The notes: generated from the letters alone by a model not told the origin. Counted from the first letter of the stretch, positions 8,567 through 18,089 are shown. The stretch is DNA of 64,000 nucleotides from Rhizobium sp. CF122 (GCF_000282035.1 NZ_AKKA01000121.1:49240-113239); one strand, 5' to 3'. Numbers and translations: made by a program.

Positions 8567-10876
8567 ATGGTTCAGAGATTTCAATCCCTGTCCTTCAAGG
8601 TCATCGCTACCTTCATTCTGCTCACCGCGCTCTCGATTGCGGTCATCAACGTTCTCGCTTACTTCGCCAGCAGCCGTATTTCCGGCGAACAGGCCCTCAA
8701 GGCAAAGGAGAGCGTCCTGATCTTCCGCGGCGACATGCTGCAGGATCAGCTGAAGCAACTGGAAAACCAGGCAAACTCGATTGCGCGCATCGAAGCGCTG
8801 CAGATGTCGATCACGAGCCTGAAGAGCGGCTGGAAGACCATCGAGAAGACGTCGGGCGATACCCGCGCCGAATTGAAGAAGGTGTTCATTACCAACAATC
8901 CGAACCCGGCCGACCAGCGCGAGAAGCTGATGAAGCCGGAGGCGCCAAGCGGCTTCTACTATTCCAACCATGAGACGACGCAGAGCGAAGTGGCTCGGGA
9001 CCTCGAAAACACCGCCTTCAGCGACCTGCTGATTGCCGATCTCGACGCGAACGTCCTCTACTCCTACAAGAAGAACGACGATTTCGCCGAAAACCTGAAG
9101 ACCGATGCATGGAAGTCGACCGGCGCCGGTCTCGCCTTCGCCAAGGCGATCGAGAACACCGCGAAGGCGACGGATGATTCCGCCCCCACGGGCTTCTCCG
9201 GTCTTCGCGTCGATGCCGCAAGCGGCAAGTCGGCAATCTTCTATGCCGTGCCGATCGTCAAGCTCGGCGCCGCGAAGGGCGTGATGCTCTTCAAGGTGCG
9301 CGAAGACATCATTACCAGCATTCTCGCCAAGGGCATCGTGGCCGACAGCACGGCGCAGGCGGCAATCATCTCGGATGACGGCTCGGCGATTGGCGTCAAG
9401 GCGACCGGCCAGCTCGTGACGCTCGATACCGCGCCTTTCACATTCGCGAAGGACGCGTTGTCGGCAAAGGGCATGACGGTCGACGACTTCGATCGCGCCG
9501 ATGGCTCGGCGCGAGCCTATGTCCGCGGCATCGATTATAAGGGTTCGCGCTTCCTCGTCGTGGAAAGCGTGCGCCTCAGCGAGCTTAACGCCGGCTCCTT
9601 GGAAATCGCCACTCTGCTGACGATGATCGCGTTCGGTGTCCTCGTCGTCATGGCCGTTGCGACGTGGGCAATCACCAAGTTGCTCTTCTCGCCGCTTGCT
9701 CGCCTTGCCGGCGCCACCCGCGATGTTGCCGATGGCAACCTCGAAGTCGAGATCGGTAGCCAAAACCGCGGCGACGAAATCGGCACGATGGCCAAGGCCT
9801 TGGCGCGGTTCAAGCAGTCGCTGGTCGAAAGCCGCGAGCTCGAAGCGGCCAGCAACGAAACGCGAGCGCGCGCGGAACGGGATCGCCAGCAACATATGGC
9901 CGAGCGCGAGGCTGAGGCCCGGACACTGCAGGAGGTCGTTCAAGCGATCGACGAGGGTCTGCACCATCTTGCCAATGGCGATCTTGCCTATCAGATCGAG
10001 ACGCGCTTCCCGAACGAACTCGAAAGCCTTCGCGTCAATTTCAATGAAGCCTTGGCGGTGCTCAGCGAAACGATGACGGCAATCGGCGGCAACTCCATGG
10101 CGGTGCGTGCGGGCTCCGAGGAAATGCGCACCGGTGCCGATGAGCTGGCCGGCCGCACTGAGCGTCAGGCCGCCTCGATCACCGAGACTGCAAACGCCAT
10201 CGATGCAATCACCCAGTCGGTCCGCGTTCAGATCGAGCGTGCCGAACAGGCCGAACGGATCGCCCGTGACGCCAAGCGGGAGACGACCGGCTCCAGCCAG
10301 ATCATGCGCGAGACGGTTGCCGCGATGGAGGCGATCCAGGCCTCGTCGCGCCAGATCAATTCGATCATCGCCGTTATCGATGCGATTGCCTTCCAGACCA
10401 ACCTTTTGGCGCTCAATGCCGGCGTCGAGGCAGCGCGCGCAGGCGAATCCGGCAAGGGCTTTGCAGTCGTCGCCATGGAAGTGCGTGAACTGGCGCAGCG
10501 TTCATCGAGCGCTGCAAAGGAGATCGCGAGCCTGCTGCAAAAGTCCACGCATGAGGTGGAAATGGGCGTATCCCTCGTCGAGCGTGCCGGCGACGCGCTG
10601 ACCGGGATCGGCAGCCATGTCGAGGCGATCAACGGCCAGATCAGCGAGATCATGGAAACGACCCGCGAGGAAGCCGACACGCTGCGCCAGATCAACACGG
10701 CGGTATCCGAACTGGAGGCGATGACGCAGCAGAACGCTGCCATGGTCGAGGAAACAACGGCAGCGATTCACCGGCTAGCCACCGAAGCGGTCGAAATGGA
10801 CCGTCAGCTGGCGAATTTTACGCTGACGCAGGTGCACCAGAGTGCCGAGGTGCACGTCCTTAGACGTCGGGCCTGA
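8567..10876 (+). CDS. Methyl-accepting chemotaxis protein
   Basis: This is a transmembrane chemoreceptor of about 769 residues. It has an N-terminal membrane helix (about 10-30), a large periplasmic sensing region (about 35-345), a second helix (IATLLTMIAFGVLVVMAV), a HAMP domain and a long signalling coiled coil. The highly conserved hairpin tip is present (AFQTNLLALNAGVEAARAGE). The periplasmic part is long and may hold a double-Cache-like sensor, but I cannot name the ligand. The ATG at 8567 is preferred to a GTG at 8540, since a GAAGGG ribosome site lies 10 bases before it. The gene is monocistronic and followed by a clear terminator. Confidence 0.94.
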   Translation: MVQRFQSLSFKVIATFILLTALSIAVINVLAYFASSRISGEQALKAKESVLIFRGDMLQDQLKQLENQANSIARIEALQMSITSLKSGWKTIEKTSGDTRAELKKVFITNNPNPADQREKLMKPEAPSGFYYSNHETTQSEVARDLENTAFSDLLIADLDANVLYSYKKNDDFAENLKTDAWKSTGAGLAFAKAIENTAKATDDSAPTGFSGLRVDAASGKSAIFYAVPIVKLGAAKGVMLFKVREDIITSILAKGIVADSTAQAAIISDDGSAIGVKATGQLVTLDTAPFTFAKDALSAKGMTVDDFDRADGSARAYVRGIDYKGSRFLVVESVRLSELNAGSLEIATLLTMIAFGVLVVMAVATWAITKLLFSPLARLAGATRDVADGNLEVEIGSQNRGDEIGTMAKALARFKQSLVESRELEAASNETRARAERDRQQHMAEREAEARTLQEVVQAIDEGLHHLANGDLAYQIETRFPNELESLRVNFNEALAVLSETMTAIGGNSMAVRAGSEEMRTGADELAGRTERQAASITETANAIDAITQSVRVQIERAEQAERIARDAKRETTGSSQIMRETVAAMEAIQASSRQINSIIAVIDAIAFQTNLLALNAGVEAARAGESGKGFAVVAMEVRELAQRSSSAAKEIASLLQKSTHEVEMGVSLVERAGDALTGIGSHVEAINGQISEIMETTREEADTLRQINTAVSELEAMTQQNAAMVEETTAAIHRLATEAVEMDRQLANFTLTQVHQSAEVHVLRRRA

Positions 10877-10901
10877 GCAGGGCGATTGGCAGAGTGAACG
10901 A

Positions 10902-10931
10902 AAGGGCCGGGAGACCGGCCCTCTTTCTTTT
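10902..10931 (+). terminator. Rho-independent terminator after the chemoreceptor gene
   Basis: An 8-bp perfect stem (AGGGCCGG / CCGGCCCT) with a GAGA loop is followed by a pyrimidine-rich CTTTCTTTT run. It lies 26 bases after the chemoreceptor stop codon. Confidence 0.85.
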
Positions 10932-11002
10932 CCGAGTTGTTTGGAATGGGCGGCATCCAGACCTACATAAACCTGTCCTTTCAACGACCGACAGGCTTCG
11001 CC

Positions 11003-12004
11003 ATGGTTCCCTTTTCCATTCTTGATCTCTCTCCCGTTCCAGAAGGCGGGACGATCCGCCAGTCGCTCGAGAGTTCGGCGCGCATGGCGCAGAAGGCCGA
11101 AGAATTCGGATACAGCCGTTTCTGGCTGGCGGAACATCATGGCATGCCGGGGATTGCCAGCGCGGCGACGGCTGTCGTGATCGGCCATGTCGGCGCCGCG
11201 ACCAAGCGCATTCGTATCGGCTCGGGCGGCATCATGCTACCGAACCATTCGCCGTTGGTCATTGCCGAGCAATTCGGGACGCTGGAGGCGCTGTTCCCGG
11301 GCCGGGTCGATCTCGGTCTTGGCCGGGCGCCCGGCACCGACATGCGTACCGCACAGGCGCTGCGGCGCAATCTCGACGCCGGGGCGCAGAGCTTCCCGAA
11401 CGATGTCGTCGAGTTGCAGCAGCTGCTTGGCGCGCCGATTGAGAACCAGGCGACCCTCGCTGTTCCAGGCATGAATTCCAATGTGCCGATCTGGCTGCTT
11501 GGCTCCAGCCTCTATAGCGCACAGCTCGCCGCGATGCTCGGGCTGCCCTATGCCTTCGCCTCGCACTTCGCGCCGGATTCGCTGCTCGATGCCATCGACA
11601 TCTACCGCAGCCGATTCAAGCCGTCTGCCGTGCTCGACAAGCCCTATGTCATGGTCGGCGTCATGGGTTCAGTCGCCGCGACGGATGAGGAGGCGCAGTA
11701 TCATTTCACCTCCGCCCAGCAGCAGTTCGTCAACCTGCGTCGCAACGTGCGCGGTCAGTTCCCGCGCCCGGTCGAGGATATGGAGAGCTTCTGGTCGCCG
11801 ATGGAAAAGCTGACCGTGGAGCATACGCTTCGCTACGCCGTCGTCGGTTCGCAGAAGACGGCTGAAGCAAAGCTCACGCAGTTCCTGGCCGAGACGGAAG
11901 CCGACGAGGTCATCATTTCGATGCCGATCCATGACGTCGAGGCAAGATTGAAATCGGTCGAGCTTTTTGCTGGGCTCGGAAACTTCCTCCGCGCTGCGGC
12001 CTAA
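11003..12004 (+). CDS. LLM-class flavin-dependent oxidoreductase
   Basis: The 333-residue protein belongs to the bacterial luciferase-like monooxygenase group that uses reduced FMN (MsnO8 type). Hallmarks are the N-terminal FSILDLSPVPEG strand, the segment SRFWLAEHHGMPGIASA and the FPGRVDLGLGRAPGTD region. The start at 11003 gives the usual N-terminus; an upstream in-frame extension to 10937 runs into the preceding terminator. The substrate is not predictable from the sequence. The gene stands alone between the chemoreceptor and a cytochrome gene. Confidence 0.88.
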   Translation: MVPFSILDLSPVPEGGTIRQSLESSARMAQKAEEFGYSRFWLAEHHGMPGIASAATAVVIGHVGAATKRIRIGSGGIMLPNHSPLVIAEQFGTLEALFPGRVDLGLGRAPGTDMRTAQALRRNLDAGAQSFPNDVVELQQLLGAPIENQATLAVPGMNSNVPIWLLGSSLYSAQLAAMLGLPYAFASHFAPDSLLDAIDIYRSRFKPSAVLDKPYVMVGVMGSVAATDEEAQYHFTSAQQQFVNLRRNVRGQFPRPVEDMESFWSPMEKLTVEHTLRYAVVGSQKTAEAKLTQFLAETEADEVIISMPIHDVEARLKSVELFAGLGNFLRAAA

Positions 12005-12091
12005 TGTCGCGCATCCCGGGCGGTTCAGGTCCCACAGCCATTTGTGTGAATTGACTTAACGCAGCCGGACCATAGCTTTGCTTGATCACAC

Positions 12092-12109
12092 ATGTCGTTT
12101 GCACGACAT
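12092..12109. repeat. Inverted repeat, candidate operator upstream of the cytochrome c gene
   Basis: A perfect 7-bp inverted repeat ATGTCGT-ttgc-ACGACAT lies 86 bases before the cytochrome c start. The outer bases extend the symmetry (CACA on the left, TTGTG on the right) with one extra base. There is no T-run, so a protein-binding site is more likely than a terminator. It is not an Fnr box. Confidence 0.45.
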
Positions 12110-12194
12110 TGTGGCGATACAAATGTGATGGACGGCGCACGCCGCAAATCGCGCGCGGTCGGTTTCGAGCAACCTTTGGAGGATCAGGCTTGCT

Positions 12195-12581
12195 ATGCGT
12201 TACCGTGGTCTTGCTGTTTTGATTTCACTGATCTGTCTTCCCGCCTCGGCCGCCATTGCCCAAGAAGGCGATGCGGCGGCCGGGGAAACGGTATTCAAGA
12301 AGTGCGCGGTCTGTCATGTGGCGGATACCGACAAGAACAAGGTGGGTCCGTCGTTGAACCACCTGTTCGGCCGAACCGCCGGCACGCATCCGAATTTTGC
12401 CTATTCGCCCGCGATGAAGGCCGCAGGCACAGCCGGGTTGGTCTGGGATGAAAATTCGTTACGCGATTATCTTCACAACCCAAAGCTGAAGGTTAAGGGC
12501 ACGAAGATGGTGTTCATCGGTCTGAAGGACGACGGCGAAATTCTCAATCTGATCGCCTATCTCAAGCAATTCTCGAAATAA
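12195..12581 (+). CDS. Periplasmic class I cytochrome c (c2-like)
   Basis: The 128-residue protein begins with a signal peptide (about 22 residues) and has one haem-binding motif, CAVCH (Cys37, Cys40, His41). A Met in GTKMVF near residue 109 is the likely axial ligand. A GGAGGATCAGG stretch supplies the ribosome site. It lies 145 bases before a cytochrome oxidase operon in the same direction, so it is a natural candidate for the electron donor to that oxidase. That link is inferred from position. Confidence 0.93.
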   Translation: MRYRGLAVLISLICLPASAAIAQEGDAAAGETVFKKCAVCHVADTDKNKVGPSLNHLFGRTAGTHPNFAYSPAMKAAGTAGLVWDENSLRDYLHNPKLKVKGTKMVFIGLKDDGEILNLIAYLKQFSK

Positions 12582-12726
12582 AATCAGCTTATTGAAGCTT
12601 CGTCGACAGTCTGGCGAGGTTCCTCTCGTGCCATTGCCGTGATGTCCTGTTTATGAGATAGTCCTAACGTAAGTGCCGACGGATTGCGGGTAATTTCCGC
12701 GGCCGGCAGGGGCTTGGGAGGAACGC

Positions 12727-13536
12727 ATGGTTGTCGTGCTGGTTCTCGTTCTGATCGTTGTCGGGTCGGTGGCATTCCACTTGTTCAGCCCGTGGTGGTG
12801 GACTCCGATCGCCTCGAACTGGAACTACATCGACAATACCATCATCATCACGTTCTGGATCACCGGTATCGTCTTCGTCGCCGTGATCTCTTTCATGGCC
12901 TATTGCATCTATCGTTTTCGGCATAAGCCCGGTAACCGGGCGGCCTACGAGCCGGAGAACAAGCGCCTGGAATGGTGGCTTGCCGGCAGCACGGCCCTTG
13001 GCGTGGGAGCGATGCTCGCGCCGGGCCTCGTCGTCTGGAACCAGTTCATCACCGTCCCGGCGGGAGCGGCAGAAGTCGAAGTCATCGGTCAGCAATGGCT
13101 GTGGAATTTCCGGTTGCCGGGCGCCGACGGTCAGCTGGGCAGGGCGGACAATCGTGCCGTTTCCGCCGACAACCCTCTCGGCGTGATCAGGAACGATCCA
13201 GCCGGCCTGGACGACATCATCATCGCAGGCGGCGAACTGCATCTCCCGATCGGCAAGCCGATCCGTGTCCACCTGCGCTCGATCGACGTGCTGCATGATT
13301 TCTATGTTCCGGAGTTCCGCGCCAAGATGGACATGATCCCAGGCTCGGTCACCTATTTCTGGTTCACGCCGACGCGAACGGGCACCTTCGAGGTGTTGTG
13401 CGCGGAGCTTTGCGGCGTTGCACATGCGCAGATGCGAGGAACGGTCGTCGTCGACGAGGCGGACGCCTATCAGGAGTGGCTGGCGCAGCAACAGACATTC
13501 TCGCAGCTGATGGCAGCGGTTGAACCGGCCGAGTAG
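12727..13536 (+). CDS. coxM: Cytochrome c oxidase subunit II (CoxM type)
   Basis: The 269-residue protein has two N-terminal membrane helices and a periplasmic cupredoxin domain with a complete CuA site: His in SIDVLHDF, then Cys225, Cys229, His233 and Met236 in CAELCGVAHAQM. It takes electrons from cytochrome c and passes them to subunit I. There is no fused cytochrome c domain, so it is an aa3-type subunit. A strong GGGAGG ribosome site precedes the ATG. It is the first gene of a five-gene operon that matches Bradyrhizobium coxMNOP, described as an alternative oxidase. Confidence 0.93.
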   Translation: MVVVLVLVLIVVGSVAFHLFSPWWWTPIASNWNYIDNTIIITFWITGIVFVAVISFMAYCIYRFRHKPGNRAAYEPENKRLEWWLAGSTALGVGAMLAPGLVVWNQFITVPAGAAEVEVIGQQWLWNFRLPGADGQLGRADNRAVSADNPLGVIRNDPAGLDDIIIAGGELHLPIGKPIRVHLRSIDVLHDFYVPEFRAKMDMIPGSVTYFWFTPTRTGTFEVLCAELCGVAHAQMRGTVVVDEADAYQEWLAQQQTFSQLMAAVEPAE

Positions 13537-13590
13537 GCCGGCGTCGCGGCCGAGGAGCGGCCGTGACGGGAGGAGGAAGGAAGGCATCCG

Positions 13591-15366
13591 ATGGTTGATA
13601 TTCCGACCAGTGCCGGCGACGTCATCCCGCCCGCCGAGGTCGCGGACGTCGAGCTCTATCATCCGAAGAGCTGGTGGACGAAGTATGTCTTCAGCCAGGA
13701 TGCCAAGGTCATCGCCATCCAGTATTCCCTGACGGCGTTCGCCATTGGTTTCGTAGCGCTCGTTCTATCCTGGCTGATACGCCTGCAGCTCGGCTTTCCC
13801 GGCTATTTTTCCTTCATCGACGCGGATCATTATTACCAGTTCATCACCATGCACGGCATGATCATGGTGATCTATCTGCTGACGGCGCTCTTTCTCGGCG
13901 GCTTCGGGAACTACCTCATTCCGCTGATGGTCGGCGCGCGCGACATGGTGTTCCCCTATGCGAACATGCTGAGCTATTGGCTCTACCTGCTCGCCGTCAT
14001 CGTGCTCGTCGCGGGCTTTTTCGCGCCGGGCGGTCCAACGGGTGCGGGCTGGACGCTCTATCCGCCGCAGGCATTGACATCAGGCACGCCGGGTGGGCGC
14101 GACTGGGGCATCATCCTGATGCTGTCGTCGCTCATCATCTTCATCATCGGCTTCACGATGGGCGGGCTGAACTACGTCGTCACCGTACTGCAGGGGCGGG
14201 CGCGCGGCATGACACTGATGCGGATGCCATTGACCGTCTGGGGCATTTTCACCGCGACCGTGATGGCGTTGCTTGCCTTTCCGGCGCTCTTCGTCGCGGC
14301 GGTCATGATGCTGTTTGATCGGCTGCTCGGCACCAGCTTCTTCATGCCGGCAATTGTCGAAATGGGCGAGCAACTCCCGTCGGACGGTGGAAGCCCGATC
14401 CTCTTCCAGCACCTCTTCTGGTTCTTCGGGCACCCCGAGGTCTATATCGTGGCGCTTCCCGCCTTCGGCATCGTCTCCGATCTTATCAGTACGCACGCGC
14501 GCAAGAACATTTTCGGCTACCGGATGATGGTCTGGGCGATCGTGATCATCGGAGCCCTGAGCTTCGTCGTCTGGGCGCACCACATGTATGTCAGCGGCAT
14601 GAACCCGAACTTCGGATTCTTCTTTGCCACGACGACCCTGATCATAGCCGTGCCGACTGCGATCAAGGTCTACAACTGGGTGCTCACGCTGTGGCGAGGC
14701 GACATCCACCTGACACTGCCGATGCTGTTTGCCATCGCGTTCATTGTGACATTCGTCAATGGCGGTTTGACGGGACTGTTCCTTGGCAACGTCGTGGTCG
14801 ACGTGCCGTTGTCCGATACGATGTTCGTGGTCGCGCACTTCCACATGGTGATGGGTGTGGCTCCCATCATGGTGGTCTTTGGCGCGATCTATCACTGGTA
14901 TCCGAAGATCACCGGGCGGATGCTGGACGAGGTTCTCGGGAGGATCCATTTCTGGGTCACCTTCGTCGGCGCCTACGCGATCTTCTTCCCCATGCACTAC
15001 GTTGGTCTCGTGGGTGTGCCGCGCCGCTATTTCGAGCTTGGCGACACGGTCTTCATTCCGCCGTCAGTGCATACGCTGAGCATGTTCATTTCGGTCGCCG
15101 CGCTTGTTGTCGGCGCGGCGCAGATGGTGTTCCTGTTCAATCTTGTTTGGAGCCTGTTCCACGGTCGCGAGGCCGGCGGCAACCCGTGGCGCGCGACGAC
15201 GCTCGAATGGCAGACGCCTGAGACGCCGCCTGCTCATGGCAACTGGGGCAAGGATCTTCCGATCGTCTATCGCTGGGCCTACGATTACAGCGTACCCGGC
15301 GCTCCCGAAGACTTCATACCCCAGAACCAGCCGCCCATGGTCGGACTGTCGAGGGCGCCGGCATGA
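13591..15366 (+). CDS. coxN: Cytochrome c oxidase subunit I (CoxN type)
   Basis: The 591-residue, 12-helix haem-copper oxidase core contains the CuB ligand region WFFGHPEVYI, the HH pair in WAHHMYVSG, and the haem ligand region AHFHMVMG. The cross-linked Tyr of the HPEVY motif is present, as in type A oxidases. It reduces oxygen to water and pumps protons. A GGGAGGAGGAAGG ribosome site precedes the ATG. The stop overlaps the coxO start by four bases, indicating translational coupling. Confidence 0.96.
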   Translation: MVDIPTSAGDVIPPAEVADVELYHPKSWWTKYVFSQDAKVIAIQYSLTAFAIGFVALVLSWLIRLQLGFPGYFSFIDADHYYQFITMHGMIMVIYLLTALFLGGFGNYLIPLMVGARDMVFPYANMLSYWLYLLAVIVLVAGFFAPGGPTGAGWTLYPPQALTSGTPGGRDWGIILMLSSLIIFIIGFTMGGLNYVVTVLQGRARGMTLMRMPLTVWGIFTATVMALLAFPALFVAAVMMLFDRLLGTSFFMPAIVEMGEQLPSDGGSPILFQHLFWFFGHPEVYIVALPAFGIVSDLISTHARKNIFGYRMMVWAIVIIGALSFVVWAHHMYVSGMNPNFGFFFATTTLIIAVPTAIKVYNWVLTLWRGDIHLTLPMLFAIAFIVTFVNGGLTGLFLGNVVVDVPLSDTMFVVAHFHMVMGVAPIMVVFGAIYHWYPKITGRMLDEVLGRIHFWVTFVGAYAIFFPMHYVGLVGVPRRYFELGDTVFIPPSVHTLSMFISVAALVVGAAQMVFLFNLVWSLFHGREAGGNPWRATTLEWQTPETPPAHGNWGKDLPIVYRWAYDYSVPGAPEDFIPQNQPPMVGLSRAPA

Positions 15367-16073
15367 CCGTCATCCTCGTCTTTCTCGCGGGAGTAGCCGC
15401 GATCATCATCTGGTGGCTCTCCGGGCAAAGGTTGATGTCGAAGCCATGGGCGGAGATCGGGACGCTTGACGACATCCAGGGCGCAGCGAGGCCGCCGATT
15501 CCCGTCGCCAAGTTCGGTCTCGGCATTTTTCTCGCGGTTGTCGGTGCACTCTTTTCTCTGTTGGCCAGCGCGTATCTTTCGCGAATGAGCGGCTCCGATT
15601 GGTGGGCGATCCCCATTCCGCGGCTTCTATGGGCAAATACAGCCATGCTGATCGGCAGCTGTGCAGCTCTGCAATGGGCTGTCGTCGAAGCGCGCCGCGG
15701 CGCCGACGAAGGCGTGCGACTGGGGCTCGACGTGGCGCTCGCCACCACGGTTCTTTTCCTCGCCGGGCAGATCGTGGCCTGGCTGCAGCTCGTCGCGGCG
15801 GGCTATCTGCTCGTCGACAATCCGGCGAACAGCTTCTTCTACATGCTGACCGGGCTGCATGGCCTCCACATTGTCGGCGGGTTGGCAGTGCTGGCGCGGA
15901 CCAGAGTGAGATCGCGCGGAGCGGGCACCGCGACATCAGCCAGGCTGCGCCTCGGCATCGAGCTCTGCGCCACCTACTGGCATTTCATGCTCGTCGTTTG
16001 GCTGCTTCTCTTCGCACTCTTCACTGGCTTGGCGAACGACTTCGTCGATCTTTGCCGCCAACTCGTTTCCTAA
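15363..16073 (+). CDS. coxO: Cytochrome c oxidase subunit III-related protein (CoxO type)
   Basis: The 236-residue polytopic membrane protein overlaps coxN by four bases. It has about six membrane segments and subunit III-like signatures near the C-terminus (TGLHGLHIVGG and ATYWHFMLVVW). In coxMNOP-type operons two consecutive genes, coxO and coxP, both encode subunit III homologues, and this is the more divergent of the two. Its N-terminal part aligns less well with classical subunit III by eye, so its exact role in assembly or stability is uncertain. Confidence 0.85.
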   Translation: MTVILVFLAGVAAIIIWWLSGQRLMSKPWAEIGTLDDIQGAARPPIPVAKFGLGIFLAVVGALFSLLASAYLSRMSGSDWWAIPIPRLLWANTAMLIGSCAALQWAVVEARRGADEGVRLGLDVALATTVLFLAGQIVAWLQLVAAGYLLVDNPANSFFYMLTGLHGLHIVGGLAVLARTRVRSRGAGTATSARLRLGIELCATYWHFMLVVWLLLFALFTGLANDFVDLCRQLVS

Positions 16074-16083
16074 GGGGTAGACG

Positions 16084-16809
16084 ATGGCCGAATTGACCCG
16101 AATGGACACCGAAGATGTAGCCCTTCATCCCCCCGCAGGTCTGCGAGGGGTCGCGGCCGATTTTGCCTCGGACCAGCGGGCATTCAAGAACGTTTCCTGG
16201 GGTAAGGCCATGATGTGGATCTTTCTCCTCAGCGACACCTTCATCTTCGGCTGCTTCCTGCTCGCCTACATGACCGCGCGAATGTCGACTCCGGTGCCGT
16301 GGCCCAATCCAAGCGAAGTCTTTGCGCTTCATATCGGCGGGCAGGACGTTCCGCTGATCCTGATCGCGATCATGACCTTCGTTCTGATCAGCAGCAGTGG
16401 CACGATGGCCATGGCCGTCAACTTCGGTTATCGCCGTGAGCGCGGAAAAACGGCTGCCTTAATGCTTCTGACTGCAATACTTGGCGCCACATTTGTCGGA
16501 ATGCAGGCCTTCGAATGGACGAAGCTCATCACCGAAGGCGTGCGCCCCTGGGAAAACCCATGGGGGGCGGCACAATTCGGATCATCCTTCTTCATGATCA
16601 CCGGCTTTCACGGGACGCACGTGACCTTCGGCGTGATCTTCTTGCTGATTACCGCGCGCAAAGTCTTGCGCGGGGACTTCGATACCGGTCGGCGCGGCTT
16701 CTTCACCAGCCGCAAGGGCAATTATGAGATCGTCGAGATCATGGGCCTCTATTGGCACTTCGTCGACCTCGTCTGGGTCTTCATCTTCGCGTTTTTCTAT
16801 CTGTGGTGA
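16084..16809 (+). CDS. coxP: Cytochrome c oxidase subunit III (CoxP type)
   Basis: The 241-residue membrane protein has the subunit III pattern: KAMMWIFLLSDTFIFG in the first helix, ITGFHGTHVTFGVIF in the middle and GLYWHFVDLVWVFIF at the C-terminus. It stabilises the subunit I-II core. It follows coxO after 10 bases with a GGGGTAG stretch as ribosome site, and precedes a subunit IV gene by nine bases. Confidence 0.92.
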   Translation: MAELTRMDTEDVALHPPAGLRGVAADFASDQRAFKNVSWGKAMMWIFLLSDTFIFGCFLLAYMTARMSTPVPWPNPSEVFALHIGGQDVPLILIAIMTFVLISSSGTMAMAVNFGYRRERGKTAALMLLTAILGATFVGMQAFEWTKLITEGVRPWENPWGAAQFGSSFFMITGFHGTHVTFGVIFLLITARKVLRGDFDTGRRGFFTSRKGNYEIVEIMGLYWHFVDLVWVFIFAFFYLW

Positions 16810-16818
16810 GGTCGCAAT

Positions 16819-17154
16819 ATGGCACAGGCACAAGCGCATTCCGGCCAACAGCATCCGATCCGGCTCTACCTCGTCGTCTGGGGATTGCTTTTCGTCCTCA
16901 GCACCTTTTCCTATCTCGTCGATTATCTCGGCATTCAGGGCTATCTGCGCTGGACGCTCATCATCGTCTTCATGATGCTGAAAGCGGGGCTGATCGTTGC
17001 CATCTTCATGCACATGGCATGGGAGCGGCTGGCGCTCGTCTACGCGATAATGTTGCCGCCGCTGCTCGTTCTGGTCTTCGTGGCGATGATGGCGTCCGAG
17101 TCGCACTACACGATCTTCACCCGGCTTGCCTTCCTCGGCGGCGCCGGTTCCTGA
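16819..17154 (+). CDS. Cytochrome c oxidase subunit IV family protein
   Basis: The 111-residue protein has three predicted membrane helices. The last ones carry the prokaryotic COX4 motif with a Lys-containing FMMLKAGLIVAIFMHMAWE segment. It closes the oxidase operon and probably assists assembly. Length and placement fit the small last subunit of coxMNOP-type operons. Confidence 0.85.
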   Translation: MAQAQAHSGQQHPIRLYLVVWGLLFVLSTFSYLVDYLGIQGYLRWTLIIVFMMLKAGLIVAIFMHMAWERLALVYAIMLPPLLVLVFVAMMASESHYTIFTRLAFLGGAGS

Positions 17155-17227
17155 CCGGCGCGCCGTGGCTAGGGATAACCAAGCTGTCACCGATCCATCG
17201 GATGTGAATGGACGGCCGAAAACAACA

Positions 17228-17262
17228 AAGCCGGCCACGTTTCCGTGACCGGCTTGCAGAAA
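17228..17262 (-). terminator. Terminator between the oxidase operon and yebC
   Basis: A 12-bp stem (AAGCCGGCCACG with CGTGACCGGCTT, one mismatch) closes a 4-base loop. Read on the minus strand it is followed by CTTTGTTGTTTT, so it fits best as the yebC terminator. It may also slow transcription from the convergent oxidase operon, but the plus strand lacks a T-run after the stem. Confidence 0.8.
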
Positions 17263-17275
17263 AAATGGTGATTGG

Positions 17276-18022
17276 TCAAGCCGAAAGCTTGGCCAGAACT
17301 TCTTCGTCGACTTCGAAGTTCGAGTAGACGTTCTGGACGTCGTCATCGTCTTCGAGGCTGTCGATGAGCTTCAGCAGCGATTGCGCCTTTTCCTCGTCGA
17401 CCGGCACGTTGTTCTGCGCACGCCAGACGGCCTTGACGGTCTCGGCTTCACCGAGAGAGCCTTCGAGGGCCTTGGCGACTTCACCGAGAGATTCGAAGGC
17501 GGTCGTGATGTAGTGGCCTTCTTCATCGGTTTCGACGTCGTCGGCACCGGCTTCGATGGCAGCTTCCATCACCCTGTCGGCATCGCCAGCGGCAAGCTTG
17601 TAGGTGATCTCGCCGACGTGATCGAAAGAGAAGGAAACCGAGCCGGTTTCGCCGAGTGCGCCGCCGGCCTTCGTAAAGATCGAACGGACGTTCGACGCGG
17701 TACGGTTGCGGTTGTCGGTCAGGGCTTCGACGATGATCGCCGTTCCGCCCGGGCCGTAACCTTCGTAGCGGACCTCATCGTAATTCTCGCTGTCGGCACC
17801 GGCTGCCTTTTTGATGGCGCGGTCGATATTGTCCTTCGGCATGGACTGGGCCTTGGCGTTCTGGATAGCCAGGCGCAGGCGGGCGTTCATCGTCGGGTCG
17901 GGCAGGCCGGCCTTGGCGGCAACGGTGATTTCGCGCGCGAGTTTGGAGAACATTTTCGACCGCACGGCATCCTGACGGCCCTTGCGATGCATGATGTTTT
18001 TAAACTGTGAATGGCCAGCCAT
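17276..18022 (-). CDS. yebC: YebC/PmpR-family protein
   Basis: The 248-residue protein has the family N-terminus MAGHSQFKNIMHRKG and the segments PKDNIDRAIKKA and YEGYGPGGTAIIVEA. YebC-family proteins were annotated as DNA-binding regulators; more recent work implicates some members in translation of proline-rich stretches. The ATG at 18022 is chosen over an upstream in-frame start at 18037 because it gives the invariant N-terminus. In rhizobia yebC commonly lies near ruvCAB, as it does here at 9 kb distance. Confidence 0.95.
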   Translation of the reverse strand: MAGHSQFKNIMHRKGRQDAVRSKMFSKLAREITVAAKAGLPDPTMNARLRLAIQNAKAQSMPKDNIDRAIKKAAGADSENYDEVRYEGYGPGGTAIIVEALTDNRNRTASNVRSIFTKAGGALGETGSVSFSFDHVGEITYKLAAGDADRVMEAAIEAGADDVETDEEGHYITTAFESLGEVAKALEGSLGEAETVKAVWRAQNNVPVDEEKAQSLLKLIDSLEDDDDVQNVYSNFEVDEEVLAKLSA

Positions 18023-18061
18023 GGCACCCCTGTTCACGTCCTATTGTCGGAATGGGCCGCC

Positions 18062-18089
18062 TTATAAGAGCGAAATGGGCGGTATTCAA
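18062..18089 (-). promoter_or_regulatory. Probable sigma-70 promoter of yebC
   Basis: On the minus strand TTGAAT and TTATAA are separated by 16 bases, 40 bases upstream of the yebC start. A good match to the vegetative consensus, slightly short in spacing. Confidence 0.5.
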
